A DNA stretch of 20,330 nt, from contig UQXP01000029.1 of NCBI GenBank assembly GCA_900545055.1, positions 1 through 20,330 of the forward strand, in the 5' to 3' direction. The notes beneath the pieces were generated by a model. The model was not told the DNA's origin. It did not search any database and saw only the letters and a program-made list of their open reading frames with translations. Positions within the stretch are counted from its first letter, which is position 1, and every line of letters starts with the position of its first letter. The position numbers and the translations under genes are program-made. The DNA comes from an uncultured Collinsella sp. Lineage in GTDB: Bacteria; Actinomycetota; Coriobacteriia; Coriobacteriales; Coriobacteriaceae. This document shows, piece by piece, positions 6,890 through 13,810 of the stretch.

Positions 6890-6943
6890 ATCCTTCCTAC
6901 GATGTGCTGTGTGCCGGCACGGTAGCCGGATCGTAGGAAGGAT
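6890..6943 (+). promoter_or_regulatory. Perfect 14-bp inverted repeat sequestering a ribosome binding site
   Basis: ATCCTTCCTACGAT (6890-6903) is exactly complementary to ATCGTAGGAAGGAT (6930-6943), with a 26-base loop that itself contains the palindrome GTGCCGGCAC. The 3' arm contains AGGAAGG, the Shine-Dalgarno sequence of the gene starting at 6949. If transcribed, the stem would block initiation unless opened. There is no T-run, so it is not a terminator. The rest of the gap (6785-6889) shows only a 6-bp hairpin, TTAGCT/AGCTAA, at 6861-6875. Confidence 0.65.
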
Positions 6944-6948
6944 GAATA

Positions 6949-7392
6949 ATGGCAAAAGAGGGAAAGAAGCCGATCGGCAAGATTGTCCTAGGCATCATCG
7001 TGGTGCTGGTTATTGTCGGTGCCGTGGGCTCTATGGGCGACAACTCAACCGATTCGTCTGCGAGCGATTCGGCAAAACCTGCCGAGACGACACAGCAGGC
7101 TGAGGAGCGAAAAGAACCGCAAGAACCGTATACCATTGCTGACGAGGCTGAAGACACTTCCAATCAGTTTACCTATAAGATCACGGGCACGCTGACCAAT
7201 AACACGGACAAGGAAAAGAGCTACATTCAGATTGAATATGTTCTGTACGATGCCGATGGCAACCAGGTTGGAACGGCTCTTGCAAACACCAATCATCTGA
7301 AGGCGGGCGGCTCCTGGAAGTTCGAGGCGCTGGGTACGGTGTCTCCCGACCAGGTTGCTAGCTGGGAGCGTTCGGACGTAAGCGGTTTCTAG
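6949..7392 (+). CDS. Membrane-anchored FxLYD-type extracytoplasmic protein
   Basis: This 147-residue protein has a lysine-rich N-terminus (MAKEGKKPIGK) and a single hydrophobic segment (IVLGIIVVLVIVGAVGSM, about 12-29) without a lipobox cysteine, so it is probably an N-terminally anchored membrane protein. A Ser/Glu-rich linker (about 30-65) follows. A C-terminal beta-sandwich-like domain has the FxLYD pattern: ITGTLTNNTDKEKSYIQIEYVLYDADGNQVG...HLKAGGSWKFEA. Such domains are common in secreted proteins of Firmicutes and Actinobacteria and their ligand is generally unknown. The ATG lies 5 bases after AGGAAGGAT, within the inverted repeat described at 6890-6943. The gene stands just upstream of a regulator and a Ser/Thr kinase. 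Confidence 0.75.
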   Translation: MAKEGKKPIGKIVLGIIVVLVIVGAVGSMGDNSTDSSASDSAKPAETTQQAEERKEPQEPYTIADEAEDTSNQFTYKITGTLTNNTDKEKSYIQIEYVLYDADGNQVGTALANTNHLKAGGSWKFEALGTVSPDQVASWERSDVSGF

Positions 7393-7424
7393 CATGTTGC
7401 ATGCACTGGGGGAGGTGAAGTCGT

Positions 7425-7847
7425 ATGCCCGATAAAAAGCTGACTGACGAGTTACTCAATGAGCTTCTCGACGCGCCAAACATCGATGGCTATATCAAAG
7501 AACACGACTTTGCCGCCCCGTCGCTTTCGAACTACCTGAAGCAGCTACTGCAGGAAAAGGGCTTGGAGCGCTCGCGCGTGGTTCGTATGGCCGATCTCAA
7601 TGAGACCTTTGGCTATCAGATTTTTACCGGTGCGCGGCATCCGAGCCGCAATAAGGTGCTGCAGATTGCCTTTGCGATGGCGCTGACGCTCAAAGAGACT
7701 AACCGTGCGCTGACGGCTGCCGGGGTAAGCGTCCTTAACTGCAAGGACCGCCGCGATGCGATTATCATCTTTTGCATCGATCGCGGGTGCAGCCTCCAAA
7801 AGGTCAACGAGGAGCTGTATCGCTTTGGCGAGGAGACGGTGAGTTAG
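7425..7847 (+). CDS. XRE-like helix-turn-helix regulator next to a Ser/Thr kinase
   Basis: This 140-residue protein has an N-terminal acidic helical region (1-30) and a helix-turn-helix-like section: LSNYLKQLLQEKGLERSRVVRMADLNETFGYQIFTGARHPSRNKVLQIAFAMAL. It resembles XRE/Cro-type DNA-binding domains although the canonical pattern is loose. The C-terminal part (RRDAIIIFCIDRGCSLQKVNEELYRFGEE) resembles sequences that accompany this HTH in clostridial and coriobacterial genomes beside protein kinases. The ATG has GGAGGTG 7 bases upstream. The kinase gene follows 86 bases later on the same strand, so the two probably act together, perhaps with the kinase modifying the regulator; that link is inferred from position only. 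Confidence 0.7.
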   Translation: MPDKKLTDELLNELLDAPNIDGYIKEHDFAAPSLSNYLKQLLQEKGLERSRVVRMADLNETFGYQIFTGARHPSRNKVLQIAFAMALTLKETNRALTAAGVSVLNCKDRRDAIIIFCIDRGCSLQKVNEELYRFGEETVS

Positions 7848-7933
7848 CGGCTGATATCTGAGCCGGCGGAGCTGCCGAACAACGATGCAAACGAACGGGG
7901 CGCGGATGCCATGGGGTGTCTGCGCCCTGCGCT

Positions 7934-9097
7934 ATGATGGAGGCTATGGATACTCAGACCCCAACATATTCCGATGACGAGCTGACCGCAGCGCTTGCCG
8001 AGCACCTGGCGTCGCTCGATTGCGACGACAGCTATCGCGTGGAGCGTGTACTTAAGCGCTCGACCGTTGAAACAACCGAGCTCGTGTACTTTGAAGGAAC
8101 CGGCGGTGGCTCGCTCGGCCCCTTTGTCCGTAAACGCATCGATGCTTCGGCTCAAATCGGCGGGGCATACGAGCGTCTGTTTGCCGTTCAGCGGGCAGGC
8201 AGGCGTTTTGAGCACCTGCCCAGAATCGTCGATTGTCGTCGTGTGGGCGACGAGCTCAACGTGGTTATGGAATACATCGAAGGGGAGACGCTCGGGGCGC
8301 TGGTGGACCGTCTGGGAGCCACCCCCGATTATGCGCGTGAATTGTATCCTGTCCTTTGCGACGCCGTGGGCGAGCTCCATACCGGTTTTGCAATGGCGGG
8401 GGAGACGTCGGCGCCGGTGATCCATCGTGACCTCAAGCCGTCGAATATCATCGTGACAGGTGCCAACTATACGCCTGATGACGGCCTGACGTTTTCATCG
8501 CTGGTGATTATCGACCTGGGGATCGCGCGCGTATGGCACGATGGCGCCGATGCCGACACCGTCAAGTTTGGCACGCGACCCTATGCGCCGCCCGAGCAGT
8601 ATGGGTTTGGGCAGACGAGCGTGCGAAGCGACGTCTACGCACTCGGCGCCCTGTTGTTCTTCTGCTTGACGGGAGTCGACCCTAAACCAGGGCTTGACAT
8701 GCGCGAGCAATGCGAGGCGCGTGGCATTCCCACTCCACTGGCCGATGTCATCTGCATGTCGATGGCGCTCGACCCGGCCAAGCGTTTTGCGAGTGCGGAA
8801 GCGTTGGGACGGGCGACGCGCGCGGCATACGACCTGATTCACCCCGTGCGGCCTCCTGCGCCTGCGCTTGTCCATACTCCGGCCTTGGAGACGGGGTTGA
8901 CGCCCCAAGGGCTCCGAAACCCCGCAGAGCTTCCTAGGCCTGCCACCTCCGCTGCATGCGGTCTGCTCTCTCGTGTTCCGGAGTCTCTGGGGCGCATTTG
9001 GAATACGCTCGTCTGCTTCTCGCTGCTTGTGTTCTTTGCCGGAAGTCACTTTGCCGTCTTTCACCCCACCGGAGCAAACCAAAGCTACCCGACGTGA
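7934..9097 (+). CDS. Hanks-type Ser/Thr protein kinase with C-terminal membrane segment
   Basis: This is a protein kinase of about 387 residues. A likely ATP-binding lysine is K67 in FVRKRI. The catalytic loop is IHRDLKPSNIIV (H164-R165-D166), the metal-binding motif is DLG rather than DFG (D195 in IIDLGIAR), and the activation segment ends GTRPYAPPEQ (213-222) followed by VRSDVYALG. A Pro-rich linker (about 305-335) leads to one hydrophobic helix (about 357-377) near the C-terminus, which suggests tethering with only a very short outer tail and no PASTA sensor repeats. The start is uncertain: ATG at 7934, 7937 or 7946, or GTG at 7916; none has a well-spaced Shine-Dalgarno. The upstream neighbour is an XRE-like gene. 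It may report on cytoplasmic rather than wall signals. Confidence 0.88.
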   Translation: MMEAMDTQTPTYSDDELTAALAEHLASLDCDDSYRVERVLKRSTVETTELVYFEGTGGGSLGPFVRKRIDASAQIGGAYERLFAVQRAGRRFEHLPRIVDCRRVGDELNVVMEYIEGETLGALVDRLGATPDYARELYPVLCDAVGELHTGFAMAGETSAPVIHRDLKPSNIIVTGANYTPDDGLTFSSLVIIDLGIARVWHDGADADTVKFGTRPYAPPEQYGFGQTSVRSDVYALGALLFFCLTGVDPKPGLDMREQCEARGIPTPLADVICMSMALDPAKRFASAEALGRATRAAYDLIHPVRPPAPALVHTPALETGLTPQGLRNPAELPRPATSAACGLLSRVPESLGRIWNTLVCFSLLVFFAGSHFAVFHPTGANQSYPT

Positions 9098-9136
9098 TTT
9101 CTCATAATCGAGTATTTTTTCTTTGTCGATGGCCTT

Positions 9137-9325
9137 ATGGTGCTTATGCATTTTGCGCTGCTCGATAAGCGCCGTCTTCGTCGGCGATTCGCACTGCTCG
9201 ACAGCTATCGCGGCAAGAAACTCGCGAAACTCTGGCTCAAGGCATTGGGTGTGCTGCTCCTATGCATGATCGTCATAGTCGCGGTTGCCAATGCGACCGG
9301 CGTCGTCGATACCTCCGCTACCTAA
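9137..9325 (+). CDS. Small basic membrane protein (hypothetical)
   Basis: This 62-residue frame has a strongly basic N-terminal half (DKRRLRRRFALLDSYRGKKLAKLW) followed by one hydrophobic helix (ALGVLLLCMIVIVAVANATGV). The pattern suits a single-pass membrane peptide with the N-terminus inside. It starts 40 bases after the kinase stop and ends just before a strong terminator, which favours it as the last gene of the kinase transcript. No convincing ribosome binding site precedes the ATG at 9137; ATG at 9146 is an alternative. I do not recognise a family. It could still be a chance frame. Confidence 0.45.
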   Translation: MVLMHFALLDKRRLRRRFALLDSYRGKKLAKLWLKALGVLLLCMIVIVAVANATGVVDTSAT

Positions 9326-9330
9326 AAGAA

Positions 9331-9352
9331 AAGGGCCCCGTTGGGGCCCTTT
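9331..9352. terminator. Bidirectional terminator between kinase region and hydrolase gene
   Basis: A perfect 9-bp stem, AAGGGCCCC (9331-9339) and GGGGCCCTT (9343-9351), has a 3-base loop. It lies between convergent genes. The tails are short (TT then GCAG on plus; TTTTCTTTTAGG on minus), so it should work best for the minus-strand gene. Confidence 0.8.
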
Positions 9353-9362
9353 GCAGTTGCAC

Positions 9363-10496
9363 TTAGATGCGGTTCATCTGAGCGGCGACTTTGTTGTACC
9401 AGTCCTGCCACGTGGGCGGGCAGTACTTTTTGGCCGCAGCCGGGGTAAGGGTGGAGCCGTAGTTGGCGCCCAGATAGGCAACGTGAGCGGAGATGCCCTC
9501 GCTCCAGCTGCCAAAGCTGCGCCAACCGCCGCCACGTGCACTCCAGCCCCAGGCGTTATAAGAATTGGCGCAATAAGCACCCTTTGTGCTCTCGATGCAG
9601 GCGATGGCGGGGGACCAACGGGGGTCGACACCGGTATTCCAAGCGGCGACGGCAAAGTTGTAGCCCTGGCCTGCCATGGGGGAGCCGGCGAGATAATTGT
9701 CGATGCGGCTCGTCCACTCATTAATGAACGAATCGTAATCGGAGCTACCGGTATTGGCGTTGTTCACCGTGGTGTCGATGGTGGTGTTGGTGTTGGTGGC
9801 CTGGCTGCTGGAATTGCTGCCGCTTACGCCCTCGCCCGAGAGCTTCTCGGCGGCAGCGGCCTTATCGGCCTCAAGCTTGGCAAGCTCGGCGGCATTTTCC
9901 TGCTCTGCTTTTGCCTGTGCCTCGCTGCGGAGCTGCTGGGCCTGCGCCAGCGCATCCTCGGCGTTTTTCTGCTCTGCCTCAAGCTGAGACTTGGCTTGCT
10001 GGAGCTCGGCCTTGTTCTGCTCGAGTTCGGTTTGCATGTTATTGAGCTCTTCGATCTCGTCGACGCTCGAGCTCGTGATCTGGTTGGTGTATTTGCAGGT
10101 CGTGATGAACTCACCCAGGCTCTGCGCGTTGACCAGGAAGCTCACGATGGGATTGGTGCCCTTCTGATACTTGTACAGATCGCGCATGGCGGAGCTTGCC
10201 TTGGCCTGCTGCTCGGGAAGCTTGGCCTCGATTTCCTCGATGCTTGCCTCATTGGAGTCAATCTGCTTTTGCAGGTCATCGAGTTTGGTGCGGGCGTCGT
10301 TGTAGGCGCTCGTGGCGGCTTCGATCTTCTGCTGGGCTGCGGAAAGCTGGTCCTGCGTTGCCTGCGAGGCGGCATACGCCGCAACGGGGGAGAGCATCGG
10401 CGTGGCCGTCAGCGCAACGGCGAGCACGGCGCTCGTGATGATACGAGCCGGCTTCGACGCAATGAACGCTGCGGTGCGATGATTCGAATGCTGCAT
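9363..10496 (-). CDS. Secreted coiled-coil protein with lysozyme-like C-terminal domain
   Basis: This is a 377-residue exported protein. A signal peptide (residues about 1-43) has a basic N-region, the hydrophobic run IITSAVLAVALTATPML, and a cleavage candidate after AYAA. Residues about 45-230 form a long coiled coil (QATQDQLSAAQQKIEAATSAYNDARTKLDDLQKQI and onward) like the N-terminal domain of PcsB/CwlO-type wall hydrolases. A Ser/Asn/Thr-rich linker (about 230-260) follows. The last 115 residues look like a lysozyme/transglycosylase-type domain: a possible catalytic Glu in IACIESTKG, then NAWGWSARGGGWRSFGSWSEGISAHVAYLG. It probably acts on peptidoglycan. The ATG at 10496 is preferred, with GAGG 6 bases upstream; a TTG five codons earlier overlaps that site. 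The C-terminal domain assignment is the least certain part. Confidence 0.75.
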   Translation of the reverse strand: MQHSNHRTAAFIASKPARIITSAVLAVALTATPMLSPVAAYAASQATQDQLSAAQQKIEAATSAYNDARTKLDDLQKQIDSNEASIEEIEAKLPEQQAKASSAMRDLYKYQKGTNPIVSFLVNAQSLGEFITTCKYTNQITSSSVDEIEELNNMQTELEQNKAELQQAKSQLEAEQKNAEDALAQAQQLRSEAQAKAEQENAAELAKLEADKAAAAEKLSGEGVSGSNSSSQATNTNTTIDTTVNNANTGSSDYDSFINEWTSRIDNYLAGSPMAGQGYNFAVAAWNTGVDPRWSPAIACIESTKGAYCANSYNAWGWSARGGGWRSFGSWSEGISAHVAYLGANYGSTLTPAAAKKYCPPTWQDWYNKVAAQMNRI

Positions 10497-10559
10497 CCAG
10501 TCCCTCTGCAATCAATCGTAGGTTATGGTTCGAACGGTATTCTACTACTGCTTTCGACC

Positions 10560-10603
10560 TCAACTTGAACCTTAAAGGTTCCAAAGGGTCAAGTTGAACT
10601 TGA
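10560..10603. promoter_or_regulatory. Nested palindromes upstream of the coiled-coil hydrolase gene (candidate operators)
   Basis: TCAACTTGA (10560-10568) and TCAAGTTGA (10589-10597) form a 9-bp inverted repeat around the palindrome AACCTT-A-AAGGTT (10568-10580). The right half also begins a perfect 15-base palindrome, TCAAGTT-G-AACTTGA (10589-10603). A further related half-site, GTTCAACTTT, occurs near 10652. On the minus strand TTCAAG is followed 19 bases later by TAGAAT, a possible promoter for the gene starting at 10496. A long promoter spacer near palindromes is typical of MerR-family regulation, but no regulator is identified here. Confidence 0.45.
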
Positions 10604-10730
10604 GGCTTTGGCTTTGACCTGCAGTTATGATGAATTGTTGAGAAACCATAGAGTTCAACTTTAACGTTACAGAGCTCTGTTTGAGAGGAGTTTTGGGCTG
10701 TAAAAGCCATCTCAACGTGGGGTTTTATAA

Positions 10731-11363
10731 CTACAGCGTGCCCTTCTGGCGAGCCTGCTCAATCTCTTCGAGGGCCTCGGCGGGGGTGAACGAACAGGTG
10801 CCGTCGCCGAGCTTGACTACCTGGATTTCGTCACCGGCGTTGACCTCTCCGCCCTTTAGTACCACGCCGAAAACGCCCTCGTGGGGAAAGATGCAGTCGC
10901 CGGCGAGATAGTAGATGGCGCAACGGGTGTGGCAGACCTTGCCGATTTGGCTGATTTCGACGAGCACGTCGCTTCCAAGCTTGAGCTGTGTGCCCAAAGG
11001 GAGCGAGAGCAGGTTGATGCCCCGGGTTGTGAAGTTCTCCCCAAAGTCACCCTCGTGTACGTCGAGCCCGCGTGCCTGCGCCGTCTGGATGGACTCCGCG
11101 GCTAAAAAGGAAACCTGACGGTGCCAATGTCCGGCGTGCGCATCGGTGGCGAGGCCAAATTGCTCTATAACGGTGTCGCGTCCATCGGCGACGGGCGACT
11201 TGCGAGTGCCCTTGTGTACCGACGTGTTGATCGAGACGATGTGGGTGGGTCCGTTGTAGGCGTCGTTTGCCGTGCACAGGGGAGCGGTCGCTTTCGCACG
11301 TTTCGCCAGCTCGCGCCTCGCGGCATTGAGGATGGGATTATCGGTCGGATGGTCTTGGGGCAC
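10731..11363 (-). CDS. MOSC-domain protein
   Basis: This 210-residue protein is dominated by a MOSC domain (molybdenum cofactor sulfurase C-terminal type). Visible matches are GPTHIVSINTSVHKGTRKSP at the domain start, then HAGHWHRQVSFLAAESI, GDFGENFTTRGINLLSLPLGTQLKLG, and a Cys-containing KVCHTRCAIYYLAGDCIFPHEGVFGVVLKGG. Stand-alone MOSC proteins are linked to molybdenum-cofactor handling or sulfur transfer, and the conserved Cys is thought to carry sulfur; exact substrates are unknown. The start is GTG at 11363 with AAAGG 8 bases upstream, and no in-frame ATG follows nearby. The gene is alone on its strand. Between its stop and the next gene the DNA holds ACAGAGCTCTGT (10669-10680), a perfect palindrome of unknown role. 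Confidence 0.85.
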   Translation of the reverse strand: MPQDHPTDNPILNAARRELAKRAKATAPLCTANDAYNGPTHIVSINTSVHKGTRKSPVADGRDTVIEQFGLATDAHAGHWHRQVSFLAAESIQTAQARGLDVHEGDFGENFTTRGINLLSLPLGTQLKLGSDVLVEISQIGKVCHTRCAIYYLAGDCIFPHEGVFGVVLKGGEVNAGDEIQVVKLGDGTCSFTPAEALEEIEQARQKGTL

Positions 11364-11427
11364 GTGCGCGCCTTTCGCTCGAGGATGTCAATACACTGAA
11401 TCCTACAACAATGGTAGGTTCATTGCC

Positions 11428-11442
11428 CGTTGTCATACAACG
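11428..11442. repeat. Short palindrome in the MOSC / ligase divergent region
   Basis: CGTTGT-CAT-ACAACG is a perfect 6-bp inverted repeat. A related half-site (CCTACAACA) with its own small inverted repeat lies at about 11402-11418. Both stand between divergent genes and could be regulator sites. The remainder of 11364-11597 shows only the ligase promoter. Confidence 0.35.
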
Positions 11443-11511
11443 GTGAGCGCCGTCTTCGTGCTGGCCTTCGTGCTGGACGATTACGTCGATTGCCATAGAT
11501 ACGGTGGAGCT

Positions 11512-11541
11512 TTGGGCGCCGGCGGCTTGGCACGCTAAAAT
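11512..11541 (+). promoter_or_regulatory. Candidate promoter of the ligase-racemase operon
   Basis: TTGGGC (11512-11517) and TAAAAT (11536-11541) are separated by 18 bases. The ligase ATG follows 56 bases downstream, with AGGAAG 5 bases before it. Confidence 0.5.
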
Positions 11542-11597
11542 AAATCAGTTGCGCAAAGACCGCCCGTTGTGTGGGCAGTTCATGATAGGAAGTTTCC

Positions 11598-12854
11598 ATG
11601 GCATTGCAATTTACAGAGCGCGAGTTCATTCCCGTGCTGCTTGGTGGCGACATCAACGCCTATTCGGTGGCGCGCGCCTTCTACGAGGAGTACCAGGTCA
11701 AGAGTCTGGTCTTTGGCAAGTATCAGACGGGTCCCGCGTACCGCAGCCAGATTATCGACTACACGCCCAACGTGGATATCGACACCATGCCCGTGATGCT
11801 CAAAACCGTCAACGGCATTGCCCAAGCGCATGCCGACAAGACTATTGTCCTTGTGGGCTGCGGCGACAACTATGTCGCTCTCGTGGCTCAAGCCAAGGAT
11901 GCTCATGAGCTGGCGGATAACATCGTCGCTCCCTACGCGCCCTACAGCATGCTCGAGCAGTGCCAGAAGAAGGAGATCTTCTACGAGCTGTGCGAGAAGC
12001 ATGGCGTGCCCTATCCACACACGTTTACCTTTACCAAGGCGATGCTCAATGCTCAGGGTGAGGCGCCTGCCGAAGTGCTCGACCAGATCGATTTTCCTTA
12101 CCCGATGATTCTGAAGCCTTCTGACGGCATCATGTGGTGGCAGCATGAGTTCGAGGGCCAGAAGAAGGCCTATGAGATTGCCGACCGCGCCGAGCTGGAA
12201 CAGGTCATTCGCGATTCGTATGCCAGCGGCTACACCGACGATCTGATCTTGCAGGATCGCGTGCCCGGCAACGACGAGTACATGCGCGTGCTTACCAGCT
12301 ATTCCGACCGCAACGGTAAGGTCCGCATGATGTGCCTGGGCCATGTGCTGCTCGAGGAGCATCAGCCCCACGGTGTCGGCAACCATGCCTGTATCATTAC
12401 CGAGCCTAACGACGAACTCATGGGCGGCGTGCGCAAGTTGCTCGAGGACCTTCACTTTGTGGGCTATTCCAACTTTGACGTTAAGTACGACGAGCGCGAC
12501 GGCTCGTTTAAGTTCTTCGATTTCAACACGCGCCAGGGCCGCAGCAACTACTACGTCACTAACAGTGGCTTTAACGTTGCCAAGTATGTGGTGGACGAGT
12601 ATGTGTTCAACCGCCCGTTTGAGCCGGAGTTTGTGACGGCGCAGGACGAGGCCCTGTGGATGGTCGTCCCCATGGGCGTCGTCGACAAGTACGTCAAGGA
12701 TCCCGAGCTGCGCGCTAAGGTGCATCGCCTGGACAAGGAAGGTAAGGGCGCCGACCCTTCGTTTATGAAGGGCGACTTTGTCTTTAACCGCTGGCTGCGC
12801 ATGTGGCACACCAAGCTGCGCCACTTTAAGCTGTTCAAGACGTATTACAAGTAG
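11598..12854 (+). CDS. ATP-grasp carboxylate-amine ligase, probable D-aspartate ligase
   Basis: This 418-residue ATP-grasp enzyme has an N-terminal pre-ATP-grasp region (VLLGGDINAYSVARAFYEEY), an ATP-binding lysine in PMILKPSDG, and the metal/phosphate segment FKFFDFNTRQGRSNYY. Size and layout resemble the D-aspartate ligase of Enterococcus faecium (Asl), which attaches beta-D-aspartate to the lysine of the peptidoglycan precursor. The next gene encodes an aspartate/glutamate racemase, as in the enterococcal pair, which supports the same role: racemase makes D-Asp, ligase installs it as a cross-bridge. AGGAAG precedes the ATG by 5 bases. Other ATP-grasp amide ligases cannot be excluded from motifs alone; the neighbour is the main argument. 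Confidence 0.75.
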   Translation: MALQFTEREFIPVLLGGDINAYSVARAFYEEYQVKSLVFGKYQTGPAYRSQIIDYTPNVDIDTMPVMLKTVNGIAQAHADKTIVLVGCGDNYVALVAQAKDAHELADNIVAPYAPYSMLEQCQKKEIFYELCEKHGVPYPHTFTFTKAMLNAQGEAPAEVLDQIDFPYPMILKPSDGIMWWQHEFEGQKKAYEIADRAELEQVIRDSYASGYTDDLILQDRVPGNDEYMRVLTSYSDRNGKVRMMCLGHVLLEEHQPHGVGNHACIITEPNDELMGGVRKLLEDLHFVGYSNFDVKYDERDGSFKFFDFNTRQGRSNYYVTNSGFNVAKYVVDEYVFNRPFEPEFVTAQDEALWMVVPMGVVDKYVKDPELRAKVHRLDKEGKGADPSFMKGDFVFNRWLRMWHTKLRHFKLFKTYYK

Positions 12855-12863
12855 ATGAGTGCG

Positions 12864-12893
12864 GCGCCCGTCCGGTTTGCATCGGGCGGGCGC
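12864..12893 (+). other. GC-rich hairpin between ligase and racemase genes
   Basis: GCGCCCGTCCG (12864-12874) pairs with CGGGCGGGCGC (12883-12893) through 11 positions, one a G-U pair, with an 8-base loop. No T-run follows, so readthrough to the racemase is expected. It may adjust relative expression. TATGAT (12897-12902) and the palindrome GCGCAATTGCGC follow and could be an internal promoter region. Confidence 0.5.
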
Positions 12894-12938
12894 GGGTATG
12901 ATACGCGCAATTGCGCAAGCGTTACCAAGGAGGCGGCG

Positions 12939-13685
12939 ATGGAAAAGCTGGGAGTTATCGGCGGCATGGGCGCCGAGGCCACGTCGTATTACTACGACCA
13001 GGTGGTGCGTCATACGGCTGCTGCCTGCGATCAGGAACATATCGACATGGTGGTGCTCTCCAAGTCGACCATGCCCGACCGCACGTTGGCCATTAAGACC
13101 GGCGAGCATGCCAAGCTGCTGGCGACCATGAAAGAGTGCGCCCAGGCACTCGAGTCGCTGGGCTGTGCGCACATTGCCATTCCCTGCAACACGTCGCACT
13201 ACTTCTACGACCAGATCCAGTCGTTTACGAAGGTGCCGATTATCCACATGCCGCGTGAGTCGGTGCGCTATGCTCTGGCCGGTGCGGTGATGGGGGAGTG
13301 CGAGTTCGATCCCAACCTGAGTATGCCGGCCGAGCCGGTGCACAAGATTGGCATTATGGGAACCGATGGCACCGTGGGCGCGGGCGTCTACGGACGCGAA
13401 TGTAAGGCTGCGGGTGTTGAGGTTGTCTATCCCAGCGAGAAACGTCAGAACGATGTGATGTCGCTTATCTACGATGATGTGAAGGCCGGGCGTGAGCCCG
13501 ATATGGATAAGTTCGACCGTGTGATGTGGGAGTTTGCCCGTAGCGGCTGCGACCGCGTCATTCTGGCCTGCACCGAGCTCTCGGTGCTGCAAAAGTACCG
13601 AGAGATGCCCGAGATCACCCTCGACGCCATGGATGTCCTGGTGCGCGAATCCATCATCCGCAGCGGCGCTCCCTACCGCCTCTAG
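12939..13685 (+). CDS. Aspartate/glutamate racemase family protein
   Basis: This 248-residue cofactor-independent racemase has the two catalytic cysteines in their usual contexts: C83 in AIPCNTSHY and C211 in LACTELSVL. The N-terminus KLGVIGGMGAEATSYYY is the family's start. Such enzymes interconvert L- and D-Asp (or Glu) in the cytosol. Following an Asl-like ligase, aspartate is the likelier substrate, supplying D-Asp for the peptidoglycan cross-bridge. The ATG at 12939 has a perfect AAGGAGG 5 bases upstream; longer versions of the frame begin in the intergenic hairpin and are unlikely. A broad-specificity amino-acid racemase is the main alternative. Confidence 0.88.
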   Translation: MEKLGVIGGMGAEATSYYYDQVVRHTAAACDQEHIDMVVLSKSTMPDRTLAIKTGEHAKLLATMKECAQALESLGCAHIAIPCNTSHYFYDQIQSFTKVPIIHMPRESVRYALAGAVMGECEFDPNLSMPAEPVHKIGIMGTDGTVGAGVYGRECKAAGVEVVYPSEKRQNDVMSLIYDDVKAGREPDMDKFDRVMWEFARSGCDRVILACTELSVLQKYREMPEITLDAMDVLVRESIIRSGAPYRL

Positions 13686-13691
13686 CTTCCG

Positions 13692-13712
13692 ACCTGTCAA
13701 AAAGGGACAGGT
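13692..13712 (+). terminator. Hairpin after racemase gene, weak terminator or repeat copy
   Basis: ACCTGTC (13692-13698) pairs with GACAGGT (13706-13712), followed by TAATTTT. The tail is interrupted, so termination would be weak. The GGGACAG core is shared with the hairpin at 16323-16360. Confidence 0.45.
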
Positions 13713-13744
13713 TAATTTTGGTAGGTTTTATCTGGTGAAACAGT

Positions 13745-13782
13745 AAAGGCCTCGGCTCGTTTGGTGCGAGCCGAGGCCTTTT
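13745..13782. terminator. Strong bidirectional terminator
   Basis: A perfect 15-bp stem, 13745-13759 with 13767-13781 (core GGCCTCGGCTCG), has a 7-base loop with TTTT at the plus-strand end and an A-rich start that gives TTTACTG on minus. It separates the convergent racemase and ECF operons. Confidence 0.9.
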
Positions 13783-13810
13783 GCGTTGGGCGGTTGCTGT
13801 CGGTGGTGAA

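Noticed and set aside
8956..9325. Frameshift linking the kinase C-terminus to the small basic membrane ORF
   Set aside because: The kinase already ends with a plausible membrane helix and the two frames share no continuous domain; separate genes are simpler.
11580..13700. A 706-codon open frame on the minus strand across the ligase and racemase genes
   Set aside because: It mirrors two well-recognised plus-strand genes, has no ribosome binding site or family resemblance, and is His/Val/Leu-rich as expected for the antisense of high-GC codon usage.
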